This document shows, in pieces, positions 8,284 through 15,812 of a DNA stretch of 39,205 bases. This DNA comes from an uncultured Lentisphaerota bacterium. Its GTDB lineage: Bacteria; Verrucomicrobiota; Lentisphaeria; Oligosphaerales; CAITYL01. Both the position numbers and the translations under genes were made by a program. The notes beneath the pieces were generated by a model. That model saw only the letters and a program-made list of their open reading frames with translations, was not told the origin of the DNA and did not search any database. Each line of letters opens with the position of its first letter. Positions within the stretch are counted from its first letter, which is position 1. The stretch is taken from positions 1-39,205 of the forward strand of contig CAITYL010000193.1 in the NCBI GenBank assembly GCA_903896595.1, written 5' to 3'.

Positions 8284-9477
8284 TCACGTGCCAGGCATTG
8301 CTTGAGCCATGTTTCCCCCCACCGCCGCCACAGACTCGCGGACCATCAGGCGGTTGGGGATGGAAATCTTTTGGATCGGCCGGGTGCGGTTGGCCAGGCG
8401 GTCCTCCATCAACTGAATCGTGGTTTCCGCCGCCCGCGTGAACGGGTGGGCGACCGTGGTCAAAGAGGGGATAAGTTCCCGGGCAAAGGCGACGTCGTTG
8501 AAACCGGCGATCGACACGTCCTGCGGCACCCGGACGCCTTCCTGCCACAAGCGGTGCATGAGCTGCCGCGCCAGCCAGTCGCTGTAGGCGAAAATCGCCG
8601 TCGCCGGCCGGGGGGCGCGGATCATCTTCAACACGGCCTGCATCGTTTTCGGGCCGGGCTCCTGGCCATAGGTGTGGTTGACCACGAGATCCAGGTCCAG
8701 GCCGATCCCAGCCTTGACCAGGCAATCCCGGTAGGTCTCGTACCGCCCCATGGTGGTCATTTTTCCCAAAAACGGATCGGGCGGAATTTCCACGCCGACA
8801 TAGCCGATCCGGCGGTGTCCGAGCTGGAGAAAATGTTCCATCAACTGCTCGACGCCGACCCGGGCATCGACGTCAATGGTGTCAATCGGCATGGTGTAGT
8901 GATAGGTCGGCCCCGGAAAAAAGACGACCGCCGCCGGAAATTCACGCCCCAAGACTTCTATGCGCGGCACCGCATCAATGGCGTGATGCAGAAACACACA
9001 GACGCCGTCCAGACGCATGTCGGAAAAGGTCTCGATCAATTTGCTCCCGCCTAAGTGGGCATCGAAGTCGGTCTGGGCGGAAACCAGGCGGATGCCGCGC
9101 TCGCGGCAGACGGCCGAATAGGCCAGCAGGACCTGGGTCTCCTCATGAATGTCATCCGGCTTGCCGGTGCGCTCAAAGATCAGTCCCAGCGTCCGCAGCT
9201 TTTGTGACTGGCGGGCCTTGCCGGACTGCAGGCTGACAAAACTGCCGCGGCCCTTCTCCGTGCGGATCAGTTCCCGATGTTCAAGGGTGGCCAGGGCTTG
9301 CCGGATGGTGGAGACGCTGACCTGATACTTGTCGACCAGTTCGGTCTGGCTGGGCAGTTTGTCACCCAGCTTGAACACGCCCCTACGCATGTCGGCCAGG
9401 ATCTGGCTGGAGATGTGCAGGTGCAGCTTCTGCCGCGTCCCCTCACCGGCCATTGACTTGAGCTTTGCGTTCACCAT
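8284..9477 (-). CDS. GntR-type repressor with LacI-like sugar-binding domain (cassette 1)
   Basis: 397 residues. Residues ~20-85 are a GntR winged helix (ISSQILADMRRGVFKLGDKL, then PSQTELVDKYQVSVSTIRQA and LIRTEKGRGSFVS). Residues ~95-390 resemble LacI-type periplasmic-binding-protein domains (LGLIFERTG, LGHRRIGYVGVEIP, ATAIFAYSDWLARQLMHRL, VSIAGFNDVAFARELIPSLTT). The architecture matches GntR/LacI hybrids of the AraR kind, which release DNA when a sugar binds. The start at 9477 has AAGGTGG upstream. Two perfect palindromes overlap its own predicted promoter, so autoregulation is likely. Downstream on the same strand come the PEP-CTERM, pseudopilin, hydrolase, esterase and GH110-like genes, the probable targets. 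The ligand cannot be read from the sequence. Confidence 0.9.
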   Translation of the reverse strand: MVNAKLKSMAGEGTRQKLHLHISSQILADMRRGVFKLGDKLPSQTELVDKYQVSVSTIRQALATLEHRELIRTEKGRGSFVSLQSGKARQSQKLRTLGLIFERTGKPDDIHEETQVLLAYSAVCRERGIRLVSAQTDFDAHLGGSKLIETFSDMRLDGVCVFLHHAIDAVPRIEVLGREFPAAVVFFPGPTYHYTMPIDTIDVDARVGVEQLMEHFLQLGHRRIGYVGVEIPPDPFLGKMTTMGRYETYRDCLVKAGIGLDLDLVVNHTYGQEPGPKTMQAVLKMIRAPRPATAIFAYSDWLARQLMHRLWQEGVRVPQDVSIAGFNDVAFARELIPSLTTVAHPFTRAAETTIQLMEDRLANRTRPIQKISIPNRLMVRESVAAVGGNMAQAMPGT

Positions 9478-9506
9478 GCGCCAACCACCTTATCCGCACA
9501 GAAACA

Positions 9507-9526
9507 AAACATATTCGTATATGTTT
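9507..9526. promoter_or_regulatory. Candidate operator 1 of the cassette-1 GntR gene
   Basis: AAACATAT-TCGT-ATATGTTT is a perfect 8+4+8 palindrome lying 30 bp before the GntR start, at or just downstream of the predicted transcription start. Confidence 0.65.
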
Positions 9527-9529
9527 AGA

Positions 9530-9557
9530 ACTATACCGTATAGGATTAAAAAAGCAA
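9530..9557 (-). promoter_or_regulatory. Predicted promoter of the cassette-1 GntR gene
   Basis: On the minus strand TTGCTT (9557-9552) and TATAGT (9535-9530) are separated by 16 bp. The -10 overlaps a 13-bp palindrome. Confidence 0.5.
9531..9543. promoter_or_regulatory. Candidate operator 2 of the cassette-1 GntR gene
   Basis: CTATAC-C-GTATAG is a perfect 13-bp palindrome that overlaps the predicted -10 box. Binding here would block the promoter. Confidence 0.55.
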
Positions 9558-9616
9558 ATAGCCGAATCGTTTTTTTAAAAGAGACGCGAGTTTTCCCATA
9601 ATGCCGATATTAAAAA

Positions 9617-9940
9617 GCGGCAAAGGAATTGCCGCACTCCAAGAACGGTGCCACATGGATCAAAACGGGTGACAACTTAATTACCTTCAGCCTAAAAGGC
9701 GTGCCGTAGGTACGCCGCGAACCGTACGGCCACTCTGACCGCGAAAGCCAGGGGACGTGTCAAAGTATCGCGGCAACCCTGCCTGGCCCCTTTCGCCTCG
9801 TACCTACGGCACGCGAAATGGGGGGTGGCAAAACAGGGGCTGAAGCCCCTGCCTATTCCCGCTCCGTCCCGCTGGGACGGGAAAACCACAACCGTGGAGT
9901 TCTGCCAAACTCCAGGGGCAGGCATTCCTGCCTGCCTGGG
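9617..9940. repeat. Cluster of palindromes in the divergent GntR/GntR gap
   Basis: No gene is visible between 9561 and 10000. It holds several perfect hairpins: GCGGCAA/TTGCCGC (9617-9635), AGGGGC-TGAA-GCCCCT (9835-9850), CCGTCCC-GCT-GGGACGG (9864-9880) and GGCAGG-CATT-CCTGCC (9917-9932). The cluster looks like an accumulation of REP-like mobile palindromes rather than regulatory sites. Confidence 0.65.
9699..9814. repeat. 16-bp perfect inverted repeat, 84 bp apart
   Basis: GCGTGCCGTAGGTACG at 9699-9714 is exactly reversed at 9799-9814. The arms could bound a small non-autonomous element within the palindrome cluster. Confidence 0.65.
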
Positions 9941-10046
9941 ATGCGCCGTAATGCCGTGACCGCCTTCCGTGCCACTAGGCCGGGAGAGCCACCACCCGCA
10001 AATTAATTACCAGAAATAATTTTTTGTTTATTTTTCACTACTTTGG

Positions 10047-10074
10047 TTGTTTTTTTGCCTAATTACTCTATACT
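10047..10074 (+). promoter_or_regulatory. Predicted promoter of the cassette-2 GntR gene
   Basis: TTGTTT at 10047-10052 and TATACT at 10069-10074 are separated by 16 bp in an AT-rich stretch that contrasts with the GC-rich surroundings. Confidence 0.6.
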
Positions 10075-10082
10075 GGTAATTA
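10060..10082. promoter_or_regulatory. Candidate operator on the cassette-2 GntR promoter
   Basis: TAATTAC and GTAATTA form perfect 7-bp arms around a 9-bp centre that contains the -10 box. Autorepression by the adjacent GntR protein is the simplest reading. Confidence 0.55.
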
Positions 10083-10103
10083 AACAGCGGGGACGTGACC
10101 ACC

Positions 10104-11210
10104 ATGGCGATTCTCACCAAAAGCAGTTATAACAGCCGCTCGATCCGCCTGTTCGATGAACTGCTGGCGGATCTCAAGAACGGACGCTTCGCCGGGGGCG
10201 AGTTGTTGCCGCCGGAACGGGAACTGGCGGCCTTGTACGGGGTGTCCCGCCCCACCCTCCGCCGGACCGTCGAACAATTGGCGGTGGCCAACTATTTAAT
10301 CAAGCAGCCTCAGCGCGGGGTGATGGTGCCGGACGGCCGCAACGGCAACACCCGGCACCAGGTGTCCTGGGTGACGACGGGGGTATCGGAAAATGTACTG
10401 GAGTACGGACGCGGGCTGCAAAACGCCCTAGATCCAGACCGCTACACCCTGGCCACCTATTGCAGTCATGCCGACCTTGGCCTGTATCACAAGCTGATCG
10501 ACAAGGTGGTGGCCATGGGCGCCGCGGGCATCGTCCTGCAAGGCGAAGGCTTGCACCATGACCGCAAGCCGTCCCACAACCCCCGCGAACTGGTACGCTC
10601 GGGGATTCCCCTGGTGGTGATCGGCGGCGACGACCATTTCAACCTGCCATGCGACCGGGTCTTCGCCTCCCGCACCTATACCAGCCGGAAAGCCGCCGAG
10701 TACCTGATCAGCAAAAACTATCGGGACGTGGCAATGGTCAGCCTGTTCCTCCCGGAGTTTCGAAAGCCGATGGTCGCCGAGTTGCGGAATGTGCTGGGGC
10801 CGGCCGGCATCGAACTGCCGGATGAGCGGATTTTTTCTTTTGAAGCACCCCGCGGGTGGATGCAACCGCCCGATCCCTATATCGATGCCCAGGAACAGAT
10901 GGCCCGCCTGCTGGCGGCCGGCTTCCGTTGCGGCACCATCCTCGTGGACCACGATTACCCGGCCGTCGGCGTGCTGCGCGCCCTGCTGGCCGCCGGCATC
11001 CGCGTGCCGGAAGAAACGCAGGTCATTTCCATGCTCAAATGCCAGGTGGAAGGCGTTTCCCCGCTGCGTTTGACCACCATTGACCATCACCGGTATGACA
11101 TCGGCTATTTCGCCGGCGAGATCCTGCGGCGCCGCATGGCCGGCTATGCCGGGGCACTCGAAGTCCACCATGTCCTGGCCGGCGAAGTGATCGTCGGTGA
11201 AACCGGCTGA
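10104..11210 (+). CDS. GntR-type repressor with LacI-like sugar-binding domain (cassette 2)
   Basis: About 368 residues. The N-terminal winged helix covers residues ~10-75 (SIRLFDELLADLKNGRFAGG, LLPPERELAALYGVSRPTL, NYLIKQPQRGVMVPDG). The rest is a LacI/PBP1-like effector domain (AAEYLISKNYRDVAMVSLFL, RCGTILVDHDYPAVGVLRAL, ISMLKCQVEGVSPLRLTTID). ATG at 10104 is preferred because GGGGA lies ten bases before it; the GTG at 10095 is in frame but only one base from GGGGA. It is divergent from the cassette-1 GntR gene and shares little sequence with it. The next genes on the same strand, after 81 bp, encode a GH42-like protein and a pseudopilin, the likely targets. Confidence 0.9.
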   Translation: MAILTKSSYNSRSIRLFDELLADLKNGRFAGGELLPPERELAALYGVSRPTLRRTVEQLAVANYLIKQPQRGVMVPDGRNGNTRHQVSWVTTGVSENVLEYGRGLQNALDPDRYTLATYCSHADLGLYHKLIDKVVAMGAAGIVLQGEGLHHDRKPSHNPRELVRSGIPLVVIGGDDHFNLPCDRVFASRTYTSRKAAEYLISKNYRDVAMVSLFLPEFRKPMVAELRNVLGPAGIELPDERIFSFEAPRGWMQPPDPYIDAQEQMARLLAAGFRCGTILVDHDYPAVGVLRALLAAGIRVPEETQVISMLKCQVEGVSPLRLTTIDHHRYDIGYFAGEILRRRMAGYAGALEVHHVLAGEVIVGETG

Positions 11211-11249
11211 CGCCCGCCCGCATCATCCACCCTTACTTGTTCACACGTA

Positions 11250-11280
11250 GCCACGAAGGCACGAAGCAAACACAAGAAGC
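11250..11280. repeat. CGAAG-type interspersed repeat (single arm)
   Basis: GCCACGAAGGCACGAAG followed by a degenerate CAAACACAAGAAG lies between the GntR-2 gene and the GH42-like gene. It belongs with the copies at 1360, 21294 and 26357. Confidence 0.65.
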
Positions 11281-11291
11281 AACACCACCAC

Positions 11292-14200
11292 ATGCCTATT
11301 TCCCAAGCCAATTATCGATCCTCTTGGATGGCCGCCGCGCTACCGGCGTTGTTGCTGATCCTGCCGGCGGCGGCCGGGACGGATTCCGGCACGGCCCCGG
11401 CCACGACGGAACTGGTGTGTTCCCAGGTTCCAGAAACGTTCTCCGTCCAAACCCCGTGGAGTGACTGGAGCCGGTATCCGGCCATTGCCCTGACCCCCGA
11501 TGCCGGCCTCGACTTCACTGGCCCCGAGGATCTTTCCGCCCAAACCGTGGTGGCGTGGAACTCACAGTTTTTCTTCATGGTCGTCCGGGTGATTGACGAC
11601 GTCTTCCGCCCCGCCGATTCCATGACCGACTTCTGGAACGGCGACAGCATCCAGTTCGGCATCGACCCGCTGGACAACACGCCGCCGAACCCGGGCTGCG
11701 ATGACGATGATATCATGGGCGGCGCCACCGACCTCGCCTTTGGCCGCAAAGTGCTGCCCACCTTGGCGCCAGCAGGACTACCGAAGGGCGCCTGGCCCGT
11801 CCCCTTCACCGCCGTTCACGACGGCCACACCGTCACCTATGCCATCGCCCTGCCCTGGAGCTATCTGGGGCCGCTCAACCCCCTGCGTGACCAGCCGTTC
11901 CGCTTCAATTTGATCGTCAACGACAACGATGACGGCAAACGGCGCGGCTATCTCAAAATCAGCGACGGCATCGGCGACGGCGCCAATGCCGGCAAGTTCC
12001 GCCGGATGCGCTTCACCCGTTCCGGCACCGCCACCATCCTGCACGTGGCGGCGGCCAAGGCGCAATTCCCCCTGACCGAAACCGTCCGGGCCACCGTGAC
12101 GGCGCGCAACCTGCCGGCCGGTGCCGTGGTCCGCCTGACCGCCGGGGCGCAGGCCCAGGAACAGGCCGTCCCGGCCGGCGCCGTGGCCGAGGTGCCGTTC
12201 AGTTTCCCCGCCGGCCGCCTGCCCGTGGGCACCACCCCCTTGAAGGCGTGCTGGAGCGGCGGCACCGCCGCCGCTGAAACCACGGTGGCCGTGAACGATC
12301 CCGGCGCCGCGCCGCGTCAGCTCGCCCGGGCGGAACGGCTGGCCGACGAGATCGAGCAACTGCTAAAGAAGGAACAGGCGCGCGGCCGCGCCGTGGACTA
12401 TTTCCAACTGCGGCTGAGCCTGCTCCGCCACGCCTTCCAGATTGCCGCCATGGCCCAGCGCGGCTACCGCGGCCGGGAAGACGGCCAGCTCCACACGTAT
12501 CCCCAAGTGTTTGAGCGCGCCACCACCTACGCCAACCAGGCCGCGCCCAAACTGCGGGCCGATTTGCTGGCATTCGTCGCCAACCCGAACCCGCCCGCCC
12601 TGGCCATTCCCCGCTTTGACCTGCTCGGCCAGCCATGGTCGGTCAAGGGCGGCGAGCTGCTGGCCGGCCAAACCCCGGTCACCCTTCAGGGATTCGTCTG
12701 GACCTATTCCCAAAAGGATCACAGCGTCCGGCTGGCCGAGCTGGGGCTTAACTTCGAGAACTTCGAAATCGGCCCCAATTCGTACATGGCCCAGCCGTTT
12801 GTCCTCAATCCCAACCTGCGCCAGACCGACGAAGTCGCCGGCCGGCGGAACAACGCCACCGAGGCCCAGGCCTGGGGCGAGCCCGTCGACCTGCTGAACA
12901 GCACCCATTACCTGCCCAATTGGTTCCAGCCCGGCGGCGAGGGCGCCAATGCCTGGATGGACACCCCGGAGGGAAAAAAACTGCTCGACCTGCTCCTCCA
13001 GGGCCATGCCCAGGCCTTCGGCGACCTCCCAAACATCAAGACCCTTGACCTGGCCAACGAATGGGTCTTCGCCAACCAGTCGCCGGAAGCCATGCGCGAC
13101 TTCCGCCGCTGGCTGCAAGCCCGCCACGGTTCCATCACCAAACTCAACCTGCTCTGGGGTAGCGCGTTCAAGTCCTTTGACGATGTGCCCAAGCCGTTTG
13201 ATCCGAAAACCATTTTCGCTCCTGTCGGCATTTACCGCCAGCGCGCCGCCTTTTGGGACTGGTGCTGTTTCAACAGCGAACGCGCCGCCGGCCTCGTCCG
13301 CTGGCTGAACGACACCGCCAAGCAACGCCTCCCCGGCAAGCTGACCCACATGAAGAACATCCTTTCCAGCTTCAGCCACCGCTCCCTGGCCCAGTGCTTC
13401 GTGGTCGGCACCGATCCCCGGCAAATCCTGCCGATCACCGACATCACCGGCCTGGATGCCAGCTACATCCGCGGCGCCAACTGGAAGGACACCCTGTTCG
13501 CCTATGATTATTACAAGTCCATTTGCCCGGACAAGCCGATCTTCTGCTCCGAAATGCACGGCGTGCCCTACGGCGATCCGAACGCCCCCGGCGAGCTCCG
13601 GCGCGGCCTCTTCCAGCGCTACCTCCACGGCGAGCGCCTGACCCATCTGTTCCTCGCCACCACCACCCTGGTGCCCGAGTGGTGGGGCAACTCGGAAAGC
13701 GGCTATGACTGGAACCTCAACAGCTATCCCGAGGCGCTGGAAGCCTACGGCACCACCGCCAGCGACCTGCGGCGCCTGACCCCGTTGCTGGGCAATTTCA
13801 GCCGCGCCCCCGCCGCCGTCCTGCTGTTCTACGACGCCGCCGCCGATTTCGGCATCCCCGGCGCCCCCAACTCCACCCAGGACCAATACTACGCCCGCGC
13901 CAAAACGGTGTACACGTCGTTGCTGAACCAGGACCTCAAGACCGGCATCGTCAACGAACAAATGCTGGCCGCCGGCCCGCCCAAGCAAAAGCTTATCGTG
14001 CTGGCCGGCGCCCAGTACGTGCATGACGCCACCGTGGAGGCGCTCAAGCGCTACCTGCGCCAGGGCGGCCATCTTCTCTGGCTCGGCGACGACAACTTGC
14101 GCTACGATCCCTATGGCCGCGAGCGCGCCGCGGCGTCCCTGGCGGAGTTCGCACGTTCCAAGAACATCATCCGGCTGCCGGCGGAACCGGCCGCCCTGGT

Positions 14201-14498
14201 TGTGGCCTGGCCGACGGTCCTGGCCCAAGCCGGCATCACCCCCGCCTTCGCCACCGCCGGCCCCGACGGCGCCCCGGTACCGGACCTCGAACTCCGCTCC
14301 GCCGCCGGTCCCGACGGCAAGCCCGTGGTGTTCCTGGCCAATGTCTCCTCCGACACCCCCGTTTCGTTCAGCCTCATCGCCAGCCGTGGCACCGGCCCCC
14401 GTGACACCACCTGGACCGACCGCGTCACCGGCCGCCGCATCGATGCCAACGCCGTCACCCTGCCCCCCAATGGAATCCTGCTGCTGACCCAACCCTAA
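11292..14498 (+). CDS. Secreted CBM9-like + GH42-like beta-galactosidase-type protein (1068 aa)
   Basis: A signal peptide ([20 protein letters not shown]) is followed at ~30-260 by a CBM9-like sugar-binding domain ([34 protein letters not shown]). A linker precedes a TIM barrel at ~440-800. GH42-like signs are [20 protein letters not shown], the segment [19 protein letters not shown] near residue 615-635 and [11 protein letters not shown]. The Glu in NEW and the Glu in CSE are the candidate acid/base and nucleophile. The final ~250 residues hold a trimerisation-like alpha/beta domain ([20 protein letters not shown]) and a beta domain (SFSLIASRG). An extracellular or periplasmic exo-glycosidase is expected. 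The start has only a weak upstream AAGAAG. It lies between its probable regulator and a pseudopilin gene. The exact GH family should be confirmed. Confidence 0.82.
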   Translation: MPISQANYRSSWMAAALPALLLILPAAAGTDSGTAPATTELVCSQVPETFSVQTPWSDWSRYPAIALTPDAGLDFTGPEDLSAQTVVAWNSQFFFMVVRVIDDVFRPADSMTDFWNGDSIQFGIDPLDNTPPNPGCDDDDIMGGATDLAFGRKVLPTLAPAGLPKGAWPVPFTAVHDGHTVTYAIALPWSYLGPLNPLRDQPFRFNLIVNDNDDGKRRGYLKISDGIGDGANAGKFRRMRFTRSGTATILHVAAAKAQFPLTETVRATVTARNLPAGAVVRLTAGAQAQEQAVPAGAVAEVPFSFPAGRLPVGTTPLKACWSGGTAAAETTVAVNDPGAAPRQLARAERLADEIEQLLKKEQARGRAVDYFQLRLSLLRHAFQIAAMAQRGYRGREDGQLHTYPQVFERATTYANQAAPKLRADLLAFVANPNPPALAIPRFDLLGQPWSVKGGELLAGQTPVTLQGFVWTYSQKDHSVRLAELGLNFENFEIGPNSYMAQPFVLNPNLRQTDEVAGRRNNATEAQAWGEPVDLLNSTHYLPNWFQPGGEGANAWMDTPEGKKLLDLLLQGHAQAFGDLPNIKTLDLANEWVFANQSPEAMRDFRRWLQARHGSITKLNLLWGSAFKSFDDVPKPFDPKTIFAPVGIYRQRAAFWDWCCFNSERAAGLVRWLNDTAKQRLPGKLTHMKNILSSFSHRSLAQCFVVGTDPRQILPITDITGLDASYIRGANWKDTLFAYDYYKSICPDKPIFCSEMHGVPYGDPNAPGELRRGLFQRYLHGERLTHLFLATTTLVPEWWGNSESGYDWNLNSYPEALEAYGTTASDLRRLTPLLGNFSRAPAAVLLFYDAAADFGIPGAPNSTQDQYYARAKTVYTSLLNQDLKTGIVNEQMLAAGPPKQKLIVLAGAQYVHDATVEALKRYLRQGGHLLWLGDDNLRYDPYGRERAAASLAEFARSKNIIRLPAEPAALVVAWPTVLAQAGITPAFATAGPDGAPVPDLELRSAAGPDGKPVVFLANVSSDTPVSFSLIASRGTGPRDTTWTDRVTGRRIDANAVTLPPNGILLLTQP

Positions 14499-14617
14499 AC
14501 CGGTCAAATCGAACATCAAACATGCAACGCACACCGCACCTCAACGGGCTCGGCAAGTTGGCGGCCTGTTCGTCCTGCGCCGCCGGCGGAACTGAGTTTT
14601 TTCGAACAAAGCGTTAT

Positions 14618-14704
14618 GGACCCGGTGGACCCGGTGGACACTGTGAACGAACCAGGACGCATCCCAAAGGTCCACAGAGTCCACGGAGTCCACACGGTCC
14701 ACTG
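14618..14704. repeat. GTCCAC-type imperfect inverted repeat
   Basis: GGACCCGGTGGACCCGGTGG (14618-14637) and the following CACTGTG face TCCACAGAGTCCACGGAGTC and CACACGGTCC (14671-14700). Each arm is itself built of GGTGGAC or GTCCAC units. It lies in the gap between the GH42-like gene and the pseudopilin gene. Confidence 0.6.
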
Positions 14705-14767
14705 GCCCCGCCCCCCAACACATTACCCCCGTTGCCGATGCCGTTGTATGTTTACAAGGCCACTCCC

Positions 14768-15514
14768 ATGAAACGCTTCACCCTGATCGAACTGCTGGTG
14801 GTGATCGCCATCATCGCCATCCTGGCGAGCCTGCTGCTGCCGTCGCTGCGAAAGGCCAAGGACTCGGCGAACAAGATCGCCTGCCTGGGCAATGAGCGGC
14901 AGATCGCCCTGGCGGTCATCGCCTATGCCGAGTCGTCCAACGGCTACGCCCCCCCGACCTACACCAATCGCGCCTATTGGGGCACGTGGGACCCGCCCTA
15001 TGCCTGGCACCAATACCTAGCCGTTGCCGGTTGCATGGAATCACCGGACAATTACAATCGGAGCAAGGTTTTGGAGTGCCCATCCAAACGGCAGTGGAGC
15101 TACCACAATTATCAATTGGATCCGCTCTACGGCATGAATGTCTACGTGGGCGGATATATCGGCGATGCGGCCTCTTTTCCGGTAACGTGGGACCGGGGGC
15201 CGATCAAGCTGAGCAGCCTGCAGTGCGTGTCCGACACGGTGATGGCGTGCGAACGTGCCTCCTATGATGAAGTTTCGCCACTGGGCTGGGACGCTTGGTC
15301 GGAATTCACCCTTTGGCAGAGAGCGCCTAGCGACAGTGTCGCCATCGCCGACCGCCACGGCGGCGGCGCCAATACCGCCTACTATGACGGCCATGTCGCC
15401 TGGGTCAAGAACGCCCGGTACGCCTTCCTGCATACGTCGATTGGCGGCCCCAACGGCGATCCTCAACTATGGCGAATTTGGTACGGCAACGCCTCCACCT
15501 CCGCGGCGTGGTAA
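14768..15514 (+). CDS. Type II/IV pseudopilin-like protein, H-X9-DG type (cassette 2)
   Basis: 248 residues starting [20 protein letters not shown], so the prepilin helix begins at residue 4 and the residue before Phe is Arg rather than Gly. After the helix comes the usual polar [15 protein letters not shown] segment and a Tyr/Trp-rich beta region. [18 protein letters not shown] near the C-terminus fits His-X9-Asp-Gly. The frame is open back to 14522, but that stretch covers the inverted repeat and looks non-coding, so the ATG at 14768 is taken. It lies 269 bp after the GH42-like gene on the same strand and closes cassette 2. Confidence 0.88.
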   Translation: MKRFTLIELLVVIAIIAILASLLLPSLRKAKDSANKIACLGNERQIALAVIAYAESSNGYAPPTYTNRAYWGTWDPPYAWHQYLAVAGCMESPDNYNRSKVLECPSKRQWSYHNYQLDPLYGMNVYVGGYIGDAASFPVTWDRGPIKLSSLQCVSDTVMACERASYDEVSPLGWDAWSEFTLWQRAPSDSVAIADRHGGGANTAYYDGHVAWVKNARYAFLHTSIGGPNGDPQLWRIWYGNASTSAAW

Positions 15515-15598
15515 AAAAGGCACGGGGTCAGTTGCCGCCGTGACGATGGCGGGCGGTGCGGGTTTCCCGGCCCAACCAGACGCCGGTTGCGATCACCC

Positions 15599-15688
15599 GG
15601 ACTCCCGGGACACCCGCGACGCGAGAGACCAAAGACGGCAGCCAAGCCACCCCTCCGGTCTCTCCTGTACCTCCAGTCCCGGGAGTCC
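15599..15688. terminator. Nested inverted repeat between convergent genes
   Basis: GGACTCCCGGGAC (15599-15611) is perfectly reversed at 15676-15688, and inside it GAGAGACC (15623-15630) is perfectly reversed at 15657-15664. It lies between two convergent genes and could stop transcription in both directions. It may equally be a mobile repeat; there is no T-run. Confidence 0.5.
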
Positions 15689-15741
15689 CAGAACGTGCAG
15701 ACGCCCGCCGGCCCGGTGTCGCCCGCGTCCCGGCAGCCCCA

Positions 15742-15797
15742 TCAAAAGGGCGGAACCCGCATGTCCCAGCGGTCATGCCAGACGATAGTGGCGTTCA
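15742..15797 (-). pseudogene. Remnant of a GH43-like gene 3' end
   Basis: In the frame ending at 15742 the last residues read NATIVWHDRWDMRVPPF, closely matching the C-terminus of the GH43-like protein at 24457 (HATIAWHDRWDCSVFA). The DNA of 15763-15794 and 24475-24506 agrees at 29 of 32 positions, and similarity stops sharply on both sides. No start or upstream GH43 sequence is present; the stretch begins 16 bp beyond the stop of the giant gene at 15813. It appears to be the stump of a deleted paralogue. Confidence 0.55.
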
Positions 15798-15812
15798 AGT
15801 CCGGTGATGTCA

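Larger units (their letters stand above)
10003..10083. repeat. 11-bp inverted repeat spanning the GntR-2 promoter
   Basis: TTAATTACCAG at 10003-10013 is perfectly reversed at 10073-10083 (CTGGTAATTAA). The arms lie 70 bp apart, about seven helical turns, on either side of the predicted -35 and -10 boxes. This would suit repressor looping. Confidence 0.5.

Noticed and set aside
12363-14534. 723-codon open frame antisense to the GH42-like gene
   Set aside because: It is a GC-rich shadow: Gly/Ala/Val-rich with no domain pattern, while the sense strand has a signal peptide and GH motifs.
14522-14767. 82-residue extension of the cassette-2 pseudopilin
   Set aside because: It covers the inverted repeat and would bury the prepilin helix; [10 protein letters not shown] is the natural start.
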